Source: Bacillus subtilis subsp. subtilis
Lineage (GTDB): Bacteria; Pseudomonadota; Gammaproteobacteria; Xanthomonadales; Xanthomonadaceae
Assembly (NCBI GenBank): GCA_021733645.1
Contig: JAHREJ010000041.1
Span: 1-43,321 of the forward strand
DNA length: 43,321 bases
Direction of reading: 5' to 3'
The notes under the pieces were generated by a model. That model had not been told where the DNA came from. It did not search any database and saw only the letters and a list, made by a program, of their open reading frames with translations. Positions 16,460-25,840 of this stretch are shown in pieces. Each line of letters begins with the position of its first letter. Position 1 is the stretch's first letter. Position numbers and translations under genes: made by a program.

Positions 16460-17644
16460 TCAGCTCAGATGCTTGCGCCGCGCATGCACCCACGGGGCGG
16501 CCAGCGCGCCGATGGCCCCGCCGGCAAACGCCAGCGAGGCGGCCACCACTGCCGCTTCAATGGCATTGGGCAGGGCCAGGGCAGCCAGCACCAGCAGCGC
16601 CGATGGCAAGCCGATGAAGGTGGCCATGAAGTAGCCCCAGCGCGGCGCCCAGGTGCCCACCTGGAGCAGGCTGACCGGCATCCAGGTTTCAGCCGAGGCG
16701 TCCTGTTTGACCTTGGCCGCCACCTTGGTCAGGTCTACTTCCACCGGGCCCTTGCCGGTGCGCGCACTGGCCAGCATCTGCGCCACTTCGTCCACCGGTG
16801 GAAACGAGGTGGGCCAGGTGGCCGGCGCGGTCACGCCATAGGCGGTCAACAGCGGCACGCTGATCCACGGTGCCAGCAGCGGCCGCAGCTTGCGCCGGTC
16901 CAGCACGCACCACAGTTGGCTCACGCCATTGGCGACCACCCCATACAGGGCAAGCTGGCCCGGTTCGGGATAGGGCAACATGCTGACCCGGGCGGCCATG
17001 CTGTCATAGCCCATCTGGCGCAGGAACCCCGGCCGCGTGCGGCCTTCATGCGCCCAGGCCAGGCCCAGCGCGCCCACCAGGTAGGCTTCGGCCGGGTCTT
17101 TGACCCCGGCGTTGGCGCGGTCGTCGCTGGCCAGGAAGAACGCCAGCGACTTGGGCTCGTCCACGTCGTCACGGTCCCACCGCCCCGCGTCCCCCAGCAC
17201 GTGCTTGAGTGGCAGCCGGGCCGGCGCGGTTTCTGCCTTGGCGGCGTTCTGCAGGAACGGCAACACCGACAGCACGAACGCCTGCAGGTCCACCGCGCGC
17301 AGGCCGTTGCCCTGCCACTCGACCGGCAGCAGGCCAGCCAGCGCCGGGTTGCGCGCCAGCACGTCCAGCTGCGTCTTTTGTTCCACCAGTTTCTGCACCG
17401 CCGCCTTGAGCAGCACGTTGTCGGGCACGGCCACCAGCGGCAGGCGGTAGCGGATGGCGCCGGGGGCAGGCGTGTCGGCCTCCGGGTCGGGCGTGTCGAG
17501 CGCGCCGTGATCGTCCAGCAGCGTCTCCACCGGCGGCAGGCTTACGCCGGTCGGTGCATCGAGGAGGGTGTCGGTGGTGTTGTCGCTGGTGCCCGGCTGC
17601 ATGCGTATCGATCCGTCGGTTGTGCGCCACTGACAGCGCGGCAT
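16460..17644 (-). CDS. Hypothetical protein with C-terminal membrane hairpin
   Basis: I do not recognise this 394-residue protein. The first 330 residues are mostly soluble, with an acidic Pro-rich N-terminus (about 20-62) and a region including LPVEWQGNGLRAVDLQAFVL and KHVLGDAGRWDRDDVDEPKS. Two hydrophobic segments follow close to the C-terminus (about 338-358 and 362-384), ending in the basic tail HARRKHLS, which suggests a tail-anchored inner-membrane protein. The ATG at 17644 is chosen because AAGGA lies 5 bases upstream; an internal ATG at 17602 would give 380 residues. It faces the hairpin-rich gap on its 5' side. Confidence 0.75.
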   Translation of the reverse strand: MPRCQWRTTDGSIRMQPGTSDNTTDTLLDAPTGVSLPPVETLLDDHGALDTPDPEADTPAPGAIRYRLPLVAVPDNVLLKAAVQKLVEQKTQLDVLARNPALAGLLPVEWQGNGLRAVDLQAFVLSVLPFLQNAAKAETAPARLPLKHVLGDAGRWDRDDVDEPKSLAFFLASDDRANAGVKDPAEAYLVGALGLAWAHEGRTRPGFLRQMGYDSMAARVSMLPYPEPGQLALYGVVANGVSQLWCVLDRRKLRPLLAPWISVPLLTAYGVTAPATWPTSFPPVDEVAQMLASARTGKGPVEVDLTKVAAKVKQDASAETWMPVSLLQVGTWAPRWGYFMATFIGLPSALLVLAALALPNAIEAAVVAASLAFAGGAIGALAAPWVHARRKHLS

Positions 17645-17951
17645 GAGGTCCTTGGAGATAACGGCAGCGGCAGCGGAACATTGAGGTTGCATGCCGCCCG
17701 GAAGACGTTTTTCCGGCCGGGGCACATGTGCGCAGGAGAATGCCGGCCGCTACGGGGCGCTTCACGCGCGCGGGACCCAAGCGCAGACACCGTCCCCAAG
17801 AAGGTCCTTCTTCCCTCTGAGGGGAGCACCTTGTTGCAAGGGCCGTTGCAACGTGAGCACGACGCTAGGCGGGTGGCACGCGGGTGACCGAGTGTGCAGG
17901 CGCCGCTTGGATCGGCTGGCGTCTCCGATCGGGCCGGTCGCGCGCGTGAGG

Positions 17952-18050
17952 GCCCCGTAGCAGCCGGTAGGCCCCTGGCGCAAATGTCCCCCGGCCGCGT
18001 GGCGGCCTCCTCCTTTATTTTGCCCAGGAGCCTATCGGCTGCTACGGGGC
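17952..18050. repeat. Long hairpin element A with conserved loop
   Basis: Left arm 17952-17984 and right arm 18018-18050 pair over about 33 bases: the first 15 bp are perfect (GCCCCGTAGCAGCCG), then two mismatches and one bulge. The loop has box 1 TGTCCCCCGGC (17985-17995), a small inner hairpin GGCCGC-GTG-GCGGCC, and box 2 CCTCCTCCTTTA (18006-18017). Both boxes recur exactly in the neighbouring element at 18091-18224, whose arms are unrelated. It is not a SMAG element and I do not recognise a named family. Confidence 0.85.
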
Positions 18051-18090
18051 TCGGCTTGCGGTACGGGCGGGGAGCCGGGCCTTTTTGATG

Positions 18091-18224
18091 GCCGTTGGTG
18101 GGTCGGGCGCTGGGCCGCTATGCCCTTTCCGGCGAATGTCCCCCGGCGTCGGCCTGCGGCCGCCCCCTCCTCCTTTACTTCGCCTCCAAGGGCATAGCGG
18201 CCCAGCGCCCGACCCACCAACGGC
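18091..18224. repeat. Long hairpin element B with conserved loop
   Basis: Left arm 18091-18127 and right arm 18188-18224 form a perfect 37-bp stem (starting GCCGTTGGTGGGTCGGGCGC), followed after a small mismatch by another GGCGAA / TTCGCC stem. The loop repeats box 1 TGTCCCCCGGC (18137-18147) and box 2 CCTCCTCCTTTA (18166-18177) of element A, with a different inner hairpin (CGGCC-TGC-GGCCG). On the minus strand box 2 reads TAAAGGAGGAGG, a ribosome-binding-like sequence. A perfect 37-bp stem in chromosomal DNA implies recent formation or selection. Confidence 0.9.
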
Positions 18225-18281
18225 TGCGCCTGGAAAGCGTCAAGGCACGTTTCTGATTGCCTCACATATAGGCGAAAAACC

Positions 18282-18311
18282 AAAAAAAAGCCGCGGAATC
18301 CGCGGCTTTTT
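18282..18311. terminator. Bidirectional Rho-independent terminator
   Basis: An A8 run, stem GCCGCGG (18290-18296), loop AAT, stem CCGCGGC (18300-18306) and T5 run. Read on the minus strand, it ends in eight Ts just past the thioredoxin-like gene, a textbook intrinsic terminator for that transcript. It also separates the gene from the hairpin region. Confidence 0.93.
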
Positions 18312-18314
18312 CGG

Positions 18315-18923
18315 TTACGGCGCCTTGGGCGACGCCCAGTCCTTCATGAAGGCGAAGAACCGCGTGCGGTCGTAGCCTTTGGGCTGACCTTTGGCCGCCT
18401 CCAGCTCACCGGTGAACTGCGAGTGCAGCAGCGTGCCGTCAGCGTCGAGCACGAACAGGTGCGGGTAGCCCTTGATCGCCGGGAACTGCGCCAGGAACGC
18501 CGCGTTCTCGTTGTCTTCGCTGTAGTTGACCTTCATCCACACAAAGTTGGCATCGCGGAAGCTGCGGATCTGCGCATCGCCCTCGATGAAGGCATCCATC
18601 AGGTGGCACCACGAGCACCACTCCCCGCCCACATCCAGCACGATCCGCTTGCCACTACGCTGGGCCTCGGCCTTGGCCGTGGCCAGGTCGGCGACCGGGT
18701 CGCGGCCCGGATCGAACTGCGCGTTGAGCGCGGCAATGGCCGCCACATCCGCGGCCGCCGGGGTATCGCCCGATGCCACCGGCGCGCCGGGATCGGCGAC
18801 TGGTGGCGTCTGCTGCGCGGTATCCAGCGGCTGCGCAGGCGCAGCGGTGGGCGCCGACGACGGTGTGCAGGCAGCCAGCAGCCCGGCCACGATCAGCGAA
18901 CACCCCCATGCCTGCATGCGCAT
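18315..18923 (-). CDS. Thioredoxin-like lipoprotein
   Basis: A 202-residue envelope protein with a lipoprotein signal peptide (hydrophobic core and lipobox LLAAC, Cys about residue 19), a Pro/Ala-rich linker to about 60, and a thioredoxin fold with active site WCSWCH (about 110-115) followed by LMDAFIEGDAQIRSF and the cis-Pro region KGYPHLFVLDADG. The fold resembles the C-terminal domain of DsbD and related thiol reductases. GAGGT lies 5 bases before the ATG. It starts 9 bases after the POT transporter ends, so it is co-transcribed with it. Its redox partner is unknown. Confidence 0.9.
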   Translation of the reverse strand: MRMQAWGCSLIVAGLLAACTPSSAPTAAPAQPLDTAQQTPPVADPGAPVASGDTPAAADVAAIAALNAQFDPGRDPVADLATAKAEAQRSGKRIVLDVGGEWCSWCHLMDAFIEGDAQIRSFRDANFVWMKVNYSEDNENAAFLAQFPAIKGYPHLFVLDADGTLLHSQFTGELEAAKGQPKGYDRTRFFAFMKDWASPKAP

Positions 18924-18931
18924 CGCCGACC

Positions 18932-20434
<1,503 letters not shown>

Positions 20435-20675
20435 GCGGGATTCCTGGGTTCGGTGGAAGACATGCACGTCCGATGTGCGAACAGCGCGGGAGAATCCCAG
20501 ACCAACGGCGTTCACGTCAAATACACGCCGATCCCTGCAGGTGGTGGCCTGCTCGATGAACTTGCATCTGAAACTGCCGGCCCGCAGCCCCCGGCGCAGC
20601 AACGGCGGGGCCTGCGGCCAGCCCCACGGTCATCAGGGCGTCATCATGAATGGGGCAATCGGCCCCGGCAGACGA

Positions 20676-21554
20676 TCAGGCGTCCGGTGGCATCGGGTCG
20701 TCGTTGCGGATCGTGGTGCGCACCTGGAACAGCTCCGGGAAGAAGGTCAGCTCCAGTGCCTGGCGCAGGAACCCCACCCCGCTGGAGCCGCCGGTGCCGC
20801 GCTTGAAGCCGATCACCCGCATCACCGTGCGCATGTGACGGAAGCGCCACAGCTGGAAGGCGGTTTCCAGGTCCACCAGGTCCTCGCACAGCGAATACTC
20901 GCGCCAGAAGCGGTCGGTGTTCTGGTAGATCCGCTCGAACACCGGGTGCAGGGCGTCGTCGGCCACGTGTGGCTGCTGCCAGTCGCGGCCGGTGTACTCG
21001 GCCGGCACCGGATGGCCGAAGCGGGCCAGGTAGCGCAGGAATTCCTCGTACAGGCTGGGCGCATCCAGCACTTCCTGCAGCTGGGCCTGGCCGGCCGGGT
21101 CGTGCGAGAACACCTGCAGCATCTGCGCGTTCTTGTTGCCCAGCAGGAACTCGATATAGCGGTACTGCAGCGACTGGAAGCCCGACGACGGGCCCAGCAC
21201 GTCGCGGAAGCCCATGTATTCGGACGGGGTCAGGGTTTCCAGCACCGACCACTGCTCGGTCAGCTGGCGCAGCACCTGCTTGCTGCGCGCCAGCACCTTG
21301 CGGCACTGCCAGACCTCGTCGCGCTGCAGGAAGCCGATCGCCGCGCGCAGCTCGTGGGCCAGCAGCTTCAGCCACAGCTCGGAGGTCTGGTGCTGGATGA
21401 TGAAGAGCATCTCATCGTGGTGCGGCGGGTTGGACAGCGGCTGCTGGGCGCTGAGGAGCTGGTCCAGCCGCAGGTAGCCGGCGTAGGTCAGGCGCCCCTC
21501 CAGATCGGTGTGGATGCCGGCTTCAAGGTCGCGTTGGTTCTTCTCGACGGACAT
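20676..21554 (-). CDS. kynA: Tryptophan 2,3-dioxygenase
   Basis: A heme enzyme that oxidises L-tryptophan to N-formylkynurenine, the first step of the kynurenine pathway. With the ATG at 21554 the 292-residue protein puts the active-site His at 55 ([11 protein letters not shown]), the heme-ligand His at 240 ([10 protein letters not shown]) and the substrate loop Thr at 254 ([13 protein letters not shown]). These equal the numbers I recall for the X. campestris enzyme and support this start over a TTG at 21566. It is divergent from the dehydrogenase operon. Kynurenine formamidase and kynureninase are not in this window. Confidence 0.97.
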   Translation of the reverse strand: MSVEKNQRDLEAGIHTDLEGRLTYAGYLRLDQLLSAQQPLSNPPHHDEMLFIIQHQTSELWLKLLAHELRAAIGFLQRDEVWQCRKVLARSKQVLRQLTEQWSVLETLTPSEYMGFRDVLGPSSGFQSLQYRYIEFLLGNKNAQMLQVFSHDPAGQAQLQEVLDAPSLYEEFLRYLARFGHPVPAEYTGRDWQQPHVADDALHPVFERIYQNTDRFWREYSLCEDLVDLETAFQLWRFRHMRTVMRVIGFKRGTGGSSGVGFLRQALELTFFPELFQVRTTIRNDDPMPPDA

Positions 21555-21887
21555 GGCGTGGGCCAAATGAGGGGGTCAAAGGGTAGCGCACAGCATGCGC
21601 TCCCGGGCGGGCAGGCCCATGCGGCGGCGTGTGGTGCCCGGCCGGCGCTGTTTTCTGCGCGGCCAGGCCGTTGACGGCGCTCCCCGGCCGGCCCGCGCGC
21701 ACGCCGCTCATGCCCGGTTGCAGCAACTGAATACGTTGCAGTCATTGGCATTGCACGGCGCTGATGGGGTATACCGGGGCAATGTCCACCGGGACACTTG
21801 CTGCGGCGCAAGACGGCTTTTTCGTACGTCTTCCTTAACATGGCAATTCATATCATTTGTAACTTCCTGTCGAAGGTGCAGTACGCA
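21555..21887. promoter_or_regulatory. Divergent control region between kynA and the dehydrogenase operon
   Basis: About 330 bases without a gene. The kynA-side half is very GC-rich. The half near pdhA is less so and has repeated TTGCA-type sequence (GTTGCAGCAACTGAATACGT...GCAG around 21717-21740) and an inverted repeat AAGACG / CGTCTT (about 21810-21831). TATCAT near 21850 could be a -10 box for the operon, without a convincing -35. I cannot assign any site to a regulator. Confidence 0.4.
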
Positions 21888-22970
21888 ATGACGGTTGCCG
21901 CTGAGTTCAAGATTGAATACCTGCAGTATCTGGACACGGACGGCACGCTCGTCCGCGATGACCTGCCCGATGCCCTGCGCGACCCGCGCGCGCTGCTGCC
22001 GATGTTCAAGCAGATGCTGTTCGTGCGCGTGTTCGATGGCAAGTCCATCGCGCTGCAGCGCACCGGCAAGCTGGGTACCTACGCGGCCTGCCTGGGCCAC
22101 GAAGCCGCGCACGTGGGCATTGGCGCGTCGATGCAGAAGGACGACGTGTTCGCACCGTCCTACCGCGAGTACGGCGCGATGTTCATGCGTGGCGTGCGCC
22201 CGCACGACGTGCTGATGTACTGGGGCGGCGACGAGCGGGGCAACGATTACGGCGGCAACGCGGCCAAGGACTTCCCGTTCTGCGTGCCGATCTCCACCCA
22301 GTGCCTGCATGCCGCCGGCGCTGCGCTGAAGTTCAAGCTCAACAACGAAAAGCAGATCGCGGTGGCGGTGTGCGGCGATGGCGGCAGCTCCAAGACCGAC
22401 TTCTACGCCGCGCTCAATTCCGCCGGTGCCTACAAGCTCCCGCTGATCCTGTGCATCGTCAACAACGGCTGGGCCATCTCGGTGCCGCGTTCGGCCCAGA
22501 CCGGTGCCGAAACGCTGGCCCAGAAGGGCCTGGCCGGCGGCCTGTTCTGCCTGCAGGTGGACGGCAACGACCTGATCGCCGTGATGGCTGCCATGCTGCA
22601 GGCACGCGAGCGTGCGTTGGCCGGCGACGGTGGCACCGTGCTGGAACTGATGACCTACCGCCTGTCCGACCACACCACCGCCGATGACGCCCGCCGCTAT
22701 CGCGACGACGCCGAAGTGAAGGATGCCTGGCTGCGCGAGCCGATGCTGCGCCTGCGCAAGTACCTCACCAACGCCGGGGTGTGGAGCGAAGCCGAGGAAG
22801 CGGCCTGGACCGCCGAGTGCGGCAAGCGCGTGGACGAGGAAGTGAACCTGTACCTCAATACCCCGGTGCAGCCGGTGGAGGCGATGTTCGACTTCCTCTA
22901 CGCCGATCCGCCGCAGGACCTGCTGGCCCAGCGTGCCCAGGCCATCGCCCTGGAGCAGCGTCATGGATGA
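21888..22970 (+). CDS. pdhA: 2-oxoacid dehydrogenase (pyruvate/branched-chain) E1 component, alpha subunit
   Basis: A thiamine-diphosphate-dependent decarboxylase subunit of a multi-enzyme complex making acyl-CoA from a 2-oxo acid. The 360-residue protein has the ThDP/Mg motif from CGDGGSSKTDFYAALNSAG to CIVNNGWAIS (GDG...NN) near residues 163-200, and the loop YRLSDHTTADDARRYRDD near 256-273, which looks more like branched-chain than mammalian pyruvate E1. So the substrate (pyruvate or branched-chain 2-oxo acid) is undecided and the symbol tentative. The ATG at 21888 is preferred over 21840 because GAAGG lies about 10 bases before it. Its TGA overlaps a possible E1 beta start. Confidence 0.9.
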   Translation: MTVAAEFKIEYLQYLDTDGTLVRDDLPDALRDPRALLPMFKQMLFVRVFDGKSIALQRTGKLGTYAACLGHEAAHVGIGASMQKDDVFAPSYREYGAMFMRGVRPHDVLMYWGGDERGNDYGGNAAKDFPFCVPISTQCLHAAGAALKFKLNNEKQIAVAVCGDGGSSKTDFYAALNSAGAYKLPLILCIVNNGWAISVPRSAQTGAETLAQKGLAGGLFCLQVDGNDLIAVMAAMLQARERALAGDGGTVLELMTYRLSDHTTADDARRYRDDAEVKDAWLREPMLRLRKYLTNAGVWSEAEEAAWTAECGKRVDEEVNLYLNTPVQPVEAMFDFLYADPPQDLLAQRAQAIALEQRHG

Positions 22971-23043
22971 GATCAAGAACGGCGCCTCCGGCGCGCAGAC
23001 CAACGCCGCCGACAGCGCCGCCGTCGCGCGCGGAGAAGAAGCC

Positions 23044-24030
23044 ATGACCACCACCCCGATCACTCTCATCGAAGCCATCACCCAGGCCCTGGCCTGGGAG
23101 CTGGAGCACGACAAGTCGGTGCTGGTGCTGGGCGAAGACGTGGGCGTCAACGGCGGCGTGTTCCGCGCCACCGCCGGCCTGCAGCAGCGCTTCGGTGCCG
23201 ACCGCATCCTGGACACCCCGCTGGATGAAACCACCATTGCCGGCCTGACCATCGGCCTGGCCGCGCAGGGCATGAAGCCGGTGGCCGAAGCCCAGTTCGA
23301 TGGTTTCATGTACCCGATGGTGGACCACATCATCTGCCACGCCGCACGCCTGCGTTACCGCACCCGTGGCCGCCTGCACTGCCCGATGGTGCTGCGCGTG
23401 CCGTGGGGCGGCGGCATCCGTGCGCCGGAACACCACAGCGAAGCCAACGAATCCATCTTCACCAACGTGCCGGGCCTGCGCGTGGTGCTGCCGTCTTCCC
23501 CGCAGCGTGCCTATGGCCTGCTGCTGGCCGCGATCCGCGAGCCGGATCCGGTGATCTACATGGAGCCCAAGCGCATCTACCGCCAGTACAAGGAAGTGGT
23601 CGTCAACGACGGCGAAGCCTTGCCGCTGGATGTGTGCTTCGTGCTGCGTGATGGCACCGACGTGACCCTGGTGACCTGGGGCGCACAGGTGAAGGAAGCG
23701 CTGGAAGCGGCCGACAAGCTGGCCGGCGAAGGCATCAGTGCCGAAGTGATCGACGTGGCCACGCTGCGTCCGCTGGACTTTGCCACCATCGCCGAATCGG
23801 TAGCCAAGACCGGACGCTGCGTGATCGTGCAGGAGGCGCCGAAGACGGCCGGCTTCGGTGCGGAGATCGCCGCGCGCCTGGCCGAGGAATCGCTGTACGA
23901 CCTGCTGGCCCCGGTCGAACGCGTCACCGGCTATGACACCCACATTCCGTTGTTCCGCCTGGAAATGAAGTACCTGCCCAGCGTGGACCGGATCGTCAGC
24001 GCGGCCAAACGCGCCATTGCGGCAGGCTGA
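23044..24030 (+). CDS. pdhB: 2-oxoacid dehydrogenase E1 component, beta subunit
   Basis: Partner of E1 alpha in the alpha2-beta2 decarboxylase. The 328-residue protein has the family landmarks VLVLGEDVGVNGGVFRATAG near 24-43, LDTPLDETTIAGLTIGLAAQ near 57-76, GGGIRAPEHHSEANESIF near 122-139 and the C-terminal VERVTGYDTHIPLFR. GGAGAAG stands about 8 bases before the ATG at 23044. An in-frame ATG at 22963, overlapping the E1 alpha stop and with GGAG 7 bases ahead, would add 27 low-complexity residues; both starts are possible. Symbol tentative for the same reason as E1 alpha. Confidence 0.92.
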   Translation: MTTTPITLIEAITQALAWELEHDKSVLVLGEDVGVNGGVFRATAGLQQRFGADRILDTPLDETTIAGLTIGLAAQGMKPVAEAQFDGFMYPMVDHIICHAARLRYRTRGRLHCPMVLRVPWGGGIRAPEHHSEANESIFTNVPGLRVVLPSSPQRAYGLLLAAIREPDPVIYMEPKRIYRQYKEVVVNDGEALPLDVCFVLRDGTDVTLVTWGAQVKEALEAADKLAGEGISAEVIDVATLRPLDFATIAESVAKTGRCVIVQEAPKTAGFGAEIAARLAEESLYDLLAPVERVTGYDTHIPLFRLEMKYLPSVDRIVSAAKRAIAAG

Positions 24031-24031
24031 C

Positions 24032-24385
24032 ATGCGGGCCCGCCTGCTAGGCCCGTACCGCAGCCAGTATCCCAACCCGCTCCGGTTCCGCACCGGCCAG
24101 ATCGTCGAACTGGGTGTTCGTGACGAGGAATGGCCGGCATTTGCCTGGGTACGCACCGATGACGGGCGTGCCGGCTGGGCACCGGTGGCGTGGTTGCAGT
24201 TGCTGGACGATGGTCGCGCAGAGGCCCTGCGCGACTATGACGCCCGCGAACTGGACGTGGACAGCGGTGAACTAGTCAAACTGCATCATGAACACGGTGG
24301 TTGGTGGTGGTCCGAGCGCGCGAACGGCGCGACGGGCTGGCTGCCGGCCCGCGATCTCGAACTGCTGGAAGAGAACTGCACATGA
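24032..24385 (+). CDS. Tandem SH3-domain protein in the dehydrogenase operon
   Basis: A 117-residue protein made of two SH3-like halves, each ending in a 'GW-x-P' turn: GRAGWAPVAWLQLL near residues 49-62 and GATGWLPARDLELL near 98-111. The second half (about 66-112) follows the eukaryotic-type SH3 pattern closely: ALRDYDARELDVDSGELVKL, then a GGWWW segment. There is no signal peptide or membrane segment, so it acts in the cytoplasm. It starts 1 base after the E1 beta stop and its TGA overlaps the E2 ATG, so it is made together with the complex. The E2 linker is Pro-rich, a possible SH3 ligand; that is inference. Confidence 0.85.
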   Translation: MRARLLGPYRSQYPNPLRFRTGQIVELGVRDEEWPAFAWVRTDDGRAGWAPVAWLQLLDDGRAEALRDYDARELDVDSGELVKLHHEHGGWWWSERANGATGWLPARDLELLEENCT

Positions 24386-25746
24386 GTGAGAACAAGAATT
24401 TCCACCTGCCCGACCTCGGCGAAGGCCTGCCCGACGCCACCATCGTGGAGTGGTTCGTCAAGGTAGGCGACGTGATCGCGCTGGACGCGCCGCTGGTTTC
24501 CATGGAGACCGCCAAGGCCGTGGTTGAAGTGCCCTCCCCGTTCTCGGGCAAGGTGCTGGCGCTGGCCGGCGGTGAAGGCGACATCATCCCCACCGGCAGC
24601 GTGCTGGCCCAGTTCGAACTGGACCCGAACATGCCCCAGCGCGCCGATGGCCAGGACACCGGCCACAGCCACGGGCATGCTGCTCCGGCGGCCGCGCCCA
24701 CCCCGCCGCCGGTACCGGTAGCGGCTGAAGAAGCCAAGCCCGAGCGCGATGACGCCGGCACCGTGGTCGGTGCGATGCAGAGCTCCAATGCCGTGCACGC
24801 CGAACAGGCCGTGGCCGTTGGCGGGGTCAAGGCCGTGCCGGCGGTGCGCGCCACCGCGCGCAAACTGGGCGTGGACCTCACCCGTGTACGTGCCACCGGC
24901 ACCGATGGCGCGGTGACCATGGCCGACGTCAAGCAGGCTGCTGCCGATGGCAGTGCGAAGGTGGGTGCCGCACCGGCCCCGACGCGCGCTGCCGTGGCCG
25001 CCCCGGTTGCCGCTGCCGCCGCCCCGGTCGCACGCACGTCCGAAGCACGCACGCCGCTGTCGGCCGCAGGCCGTCCGATGCGCACCCAGCCGCCGGGCGT
25101 GGTCGCCAAGGGCCAGCCGGAACCGCTCAAGGGCGTGCGCCGCAACATGGCACGGGTGATGGCCGATGCGCACAGCAAGGTCGTGCCGACCACGCTGAAC
25201 GACGACGCCGACATCCACGCCTGGGTGCCGGGCAACGACGTCACCGCGCGCCTGGTGCGCTCGATCGTGGCGGCCTGCCAGAAGGTACCGGCGCTCAATG
25301 CGTGGTTCGACGGCGATGCGCTCACCCGCACGCTGCACAACCAGGTGGACATCGGCATCGCGGTGGACACCGACGACGGCCTGTTCGTGCCCGCCCTGCG
25401 CAATGCCGACATGCTCGACGCGCGCGGCATCCGTGAAGGTGTGAACCGTCTGCGCGAGCAGGTGGAATCGCGTTCCATCGCCGCCTCCGAACTGAGTGGC
25501 TACACCATCTCGCTGTCCAACTTCGGCATGTTCGCCGGCCGCTACGCGACCCCGGTCGTGGTGCCGCCGTGCGTGGCCATCGTCGGTGCCGGCCGCGCCC
25601 GCCACCAGATGACCCCGGTGATGGGCGGCGTGGAAGCGCACAAGGTGATCCCGCTGTCGGTGACCTTCGACCACCGCGCGGCCACCGGCGGCGAAGCCGC
25701 GCGCTTCCTGCGCGCGATGCTGGATGACCTGGCGTTGGCCAGCTGA
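24382..25746 (+). CDS. pdhC: 2-oxoacid dehydrogenase E2 component (dihydrolipoyl acyltransferase)
   Basis: The core of the complex, passing the acyl group from lipoamide to CoA. The 454-residue order is: one lipoyl domain (residues 5-80, lipoyl Lys45 in METAKAVVEV), a Pro/Ala-rich linker with GHSHGHAAP, a peripheral-subunit-binding domain (about 150-185), a second Ala/Pro linker, and the catalytic domain (about 235-454). The active-site motif is DHRAATGG: catalytic His431 is present, but the usual Asp/Asn four residues on is Thr435. The ATG overlaps the SH3 gene stop. No E3 gene follows here; dihydrolipoyl dehydrogenase must come from elsewhere. Symbol tentative. Confidence 0.92.
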   Translation: MSENKNFHLPDLGEGLPDATIVEWFVKVGDVIALDAPLVSMETAKAVVEVPSPFSGKVLALAGGEGDIIPTGSVLAQFELDPNMPQRADGQDTGHSHGHAAPAAAPTPPPVPVAAEEAKPERDDAGTVVGAMQSSNAVHAEQAVAVGGVKAVPAVRATARKLGVDLTRVRATGTDGAVTMADVKQAAADGSAKVGAAPAPTRAAVAAPVAAAAAPVARTSEARTPLSAAGRPMRTQPPGVVAKGQPEPLKGVRRNMARVMADAHSKVVPTTLNDDADIHAWVPGNDVTARLVRSIVAACQKVPALNAWFDGDALTRTLHNQVDIGIAVDTDDGLFVPALRNADMLDARGIREGVNRLREQVESRSIAASELSGYTISLSNFGMFAGRYATPVVVPPCVAIVGAGRARHQMTPVMGGVEAHKVIPLSVTFDHRAATGGEAARFLRAMLDDLALAS

Positions 25747-25789
25747 TGCGGTAGTTGTCGGCGGTTGTTCGGCAGACAATGATGGAAAT

Positions 25790-25823
25790 GACAACGGCCA
25801 CCGCAAGGTGGCCGTTGTCGTTT
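25790..25823 (+). terminator. Rho-independent terminator of the dehydrogenase operon
   Basis: GACAACGGCCACC (25790-25802), loop GCAA, GGTGGCCGTTGTC (25807-25819), then GTTT. A perfect 13-bp stem with a stable tetraloop, 43 bases after the E2 stop. Confidence 0.9.
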
Positions 25824-25840
25824 GCGAACACCGGCACACC

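Larger units (their letters stand above)
17645..18281. other. 637-base gap dominated by two long hairpins
   Basis: Open frames here are short and Pro/Arg-rich and do not look coding. The space holds two hairpin elements (17952-18050 and 18091-18224) and a lone arm-like copy at 17743-17758 (CCGGCCGCTACGGGGC), which differs by one base from the end of the first element's right arm. The first 300 bases (17645-17950) would contain the promoter of the minus-strand gene; I see no clear consensus. Confidence 0.6.

Noticed and set aside
18085..18375. Pro/Arg-rich open frame across hairpin B
   Set aside because: It runs through the palindrome arms and the terminator; no ribosome site and low-complexity translation, so it is not a gene.
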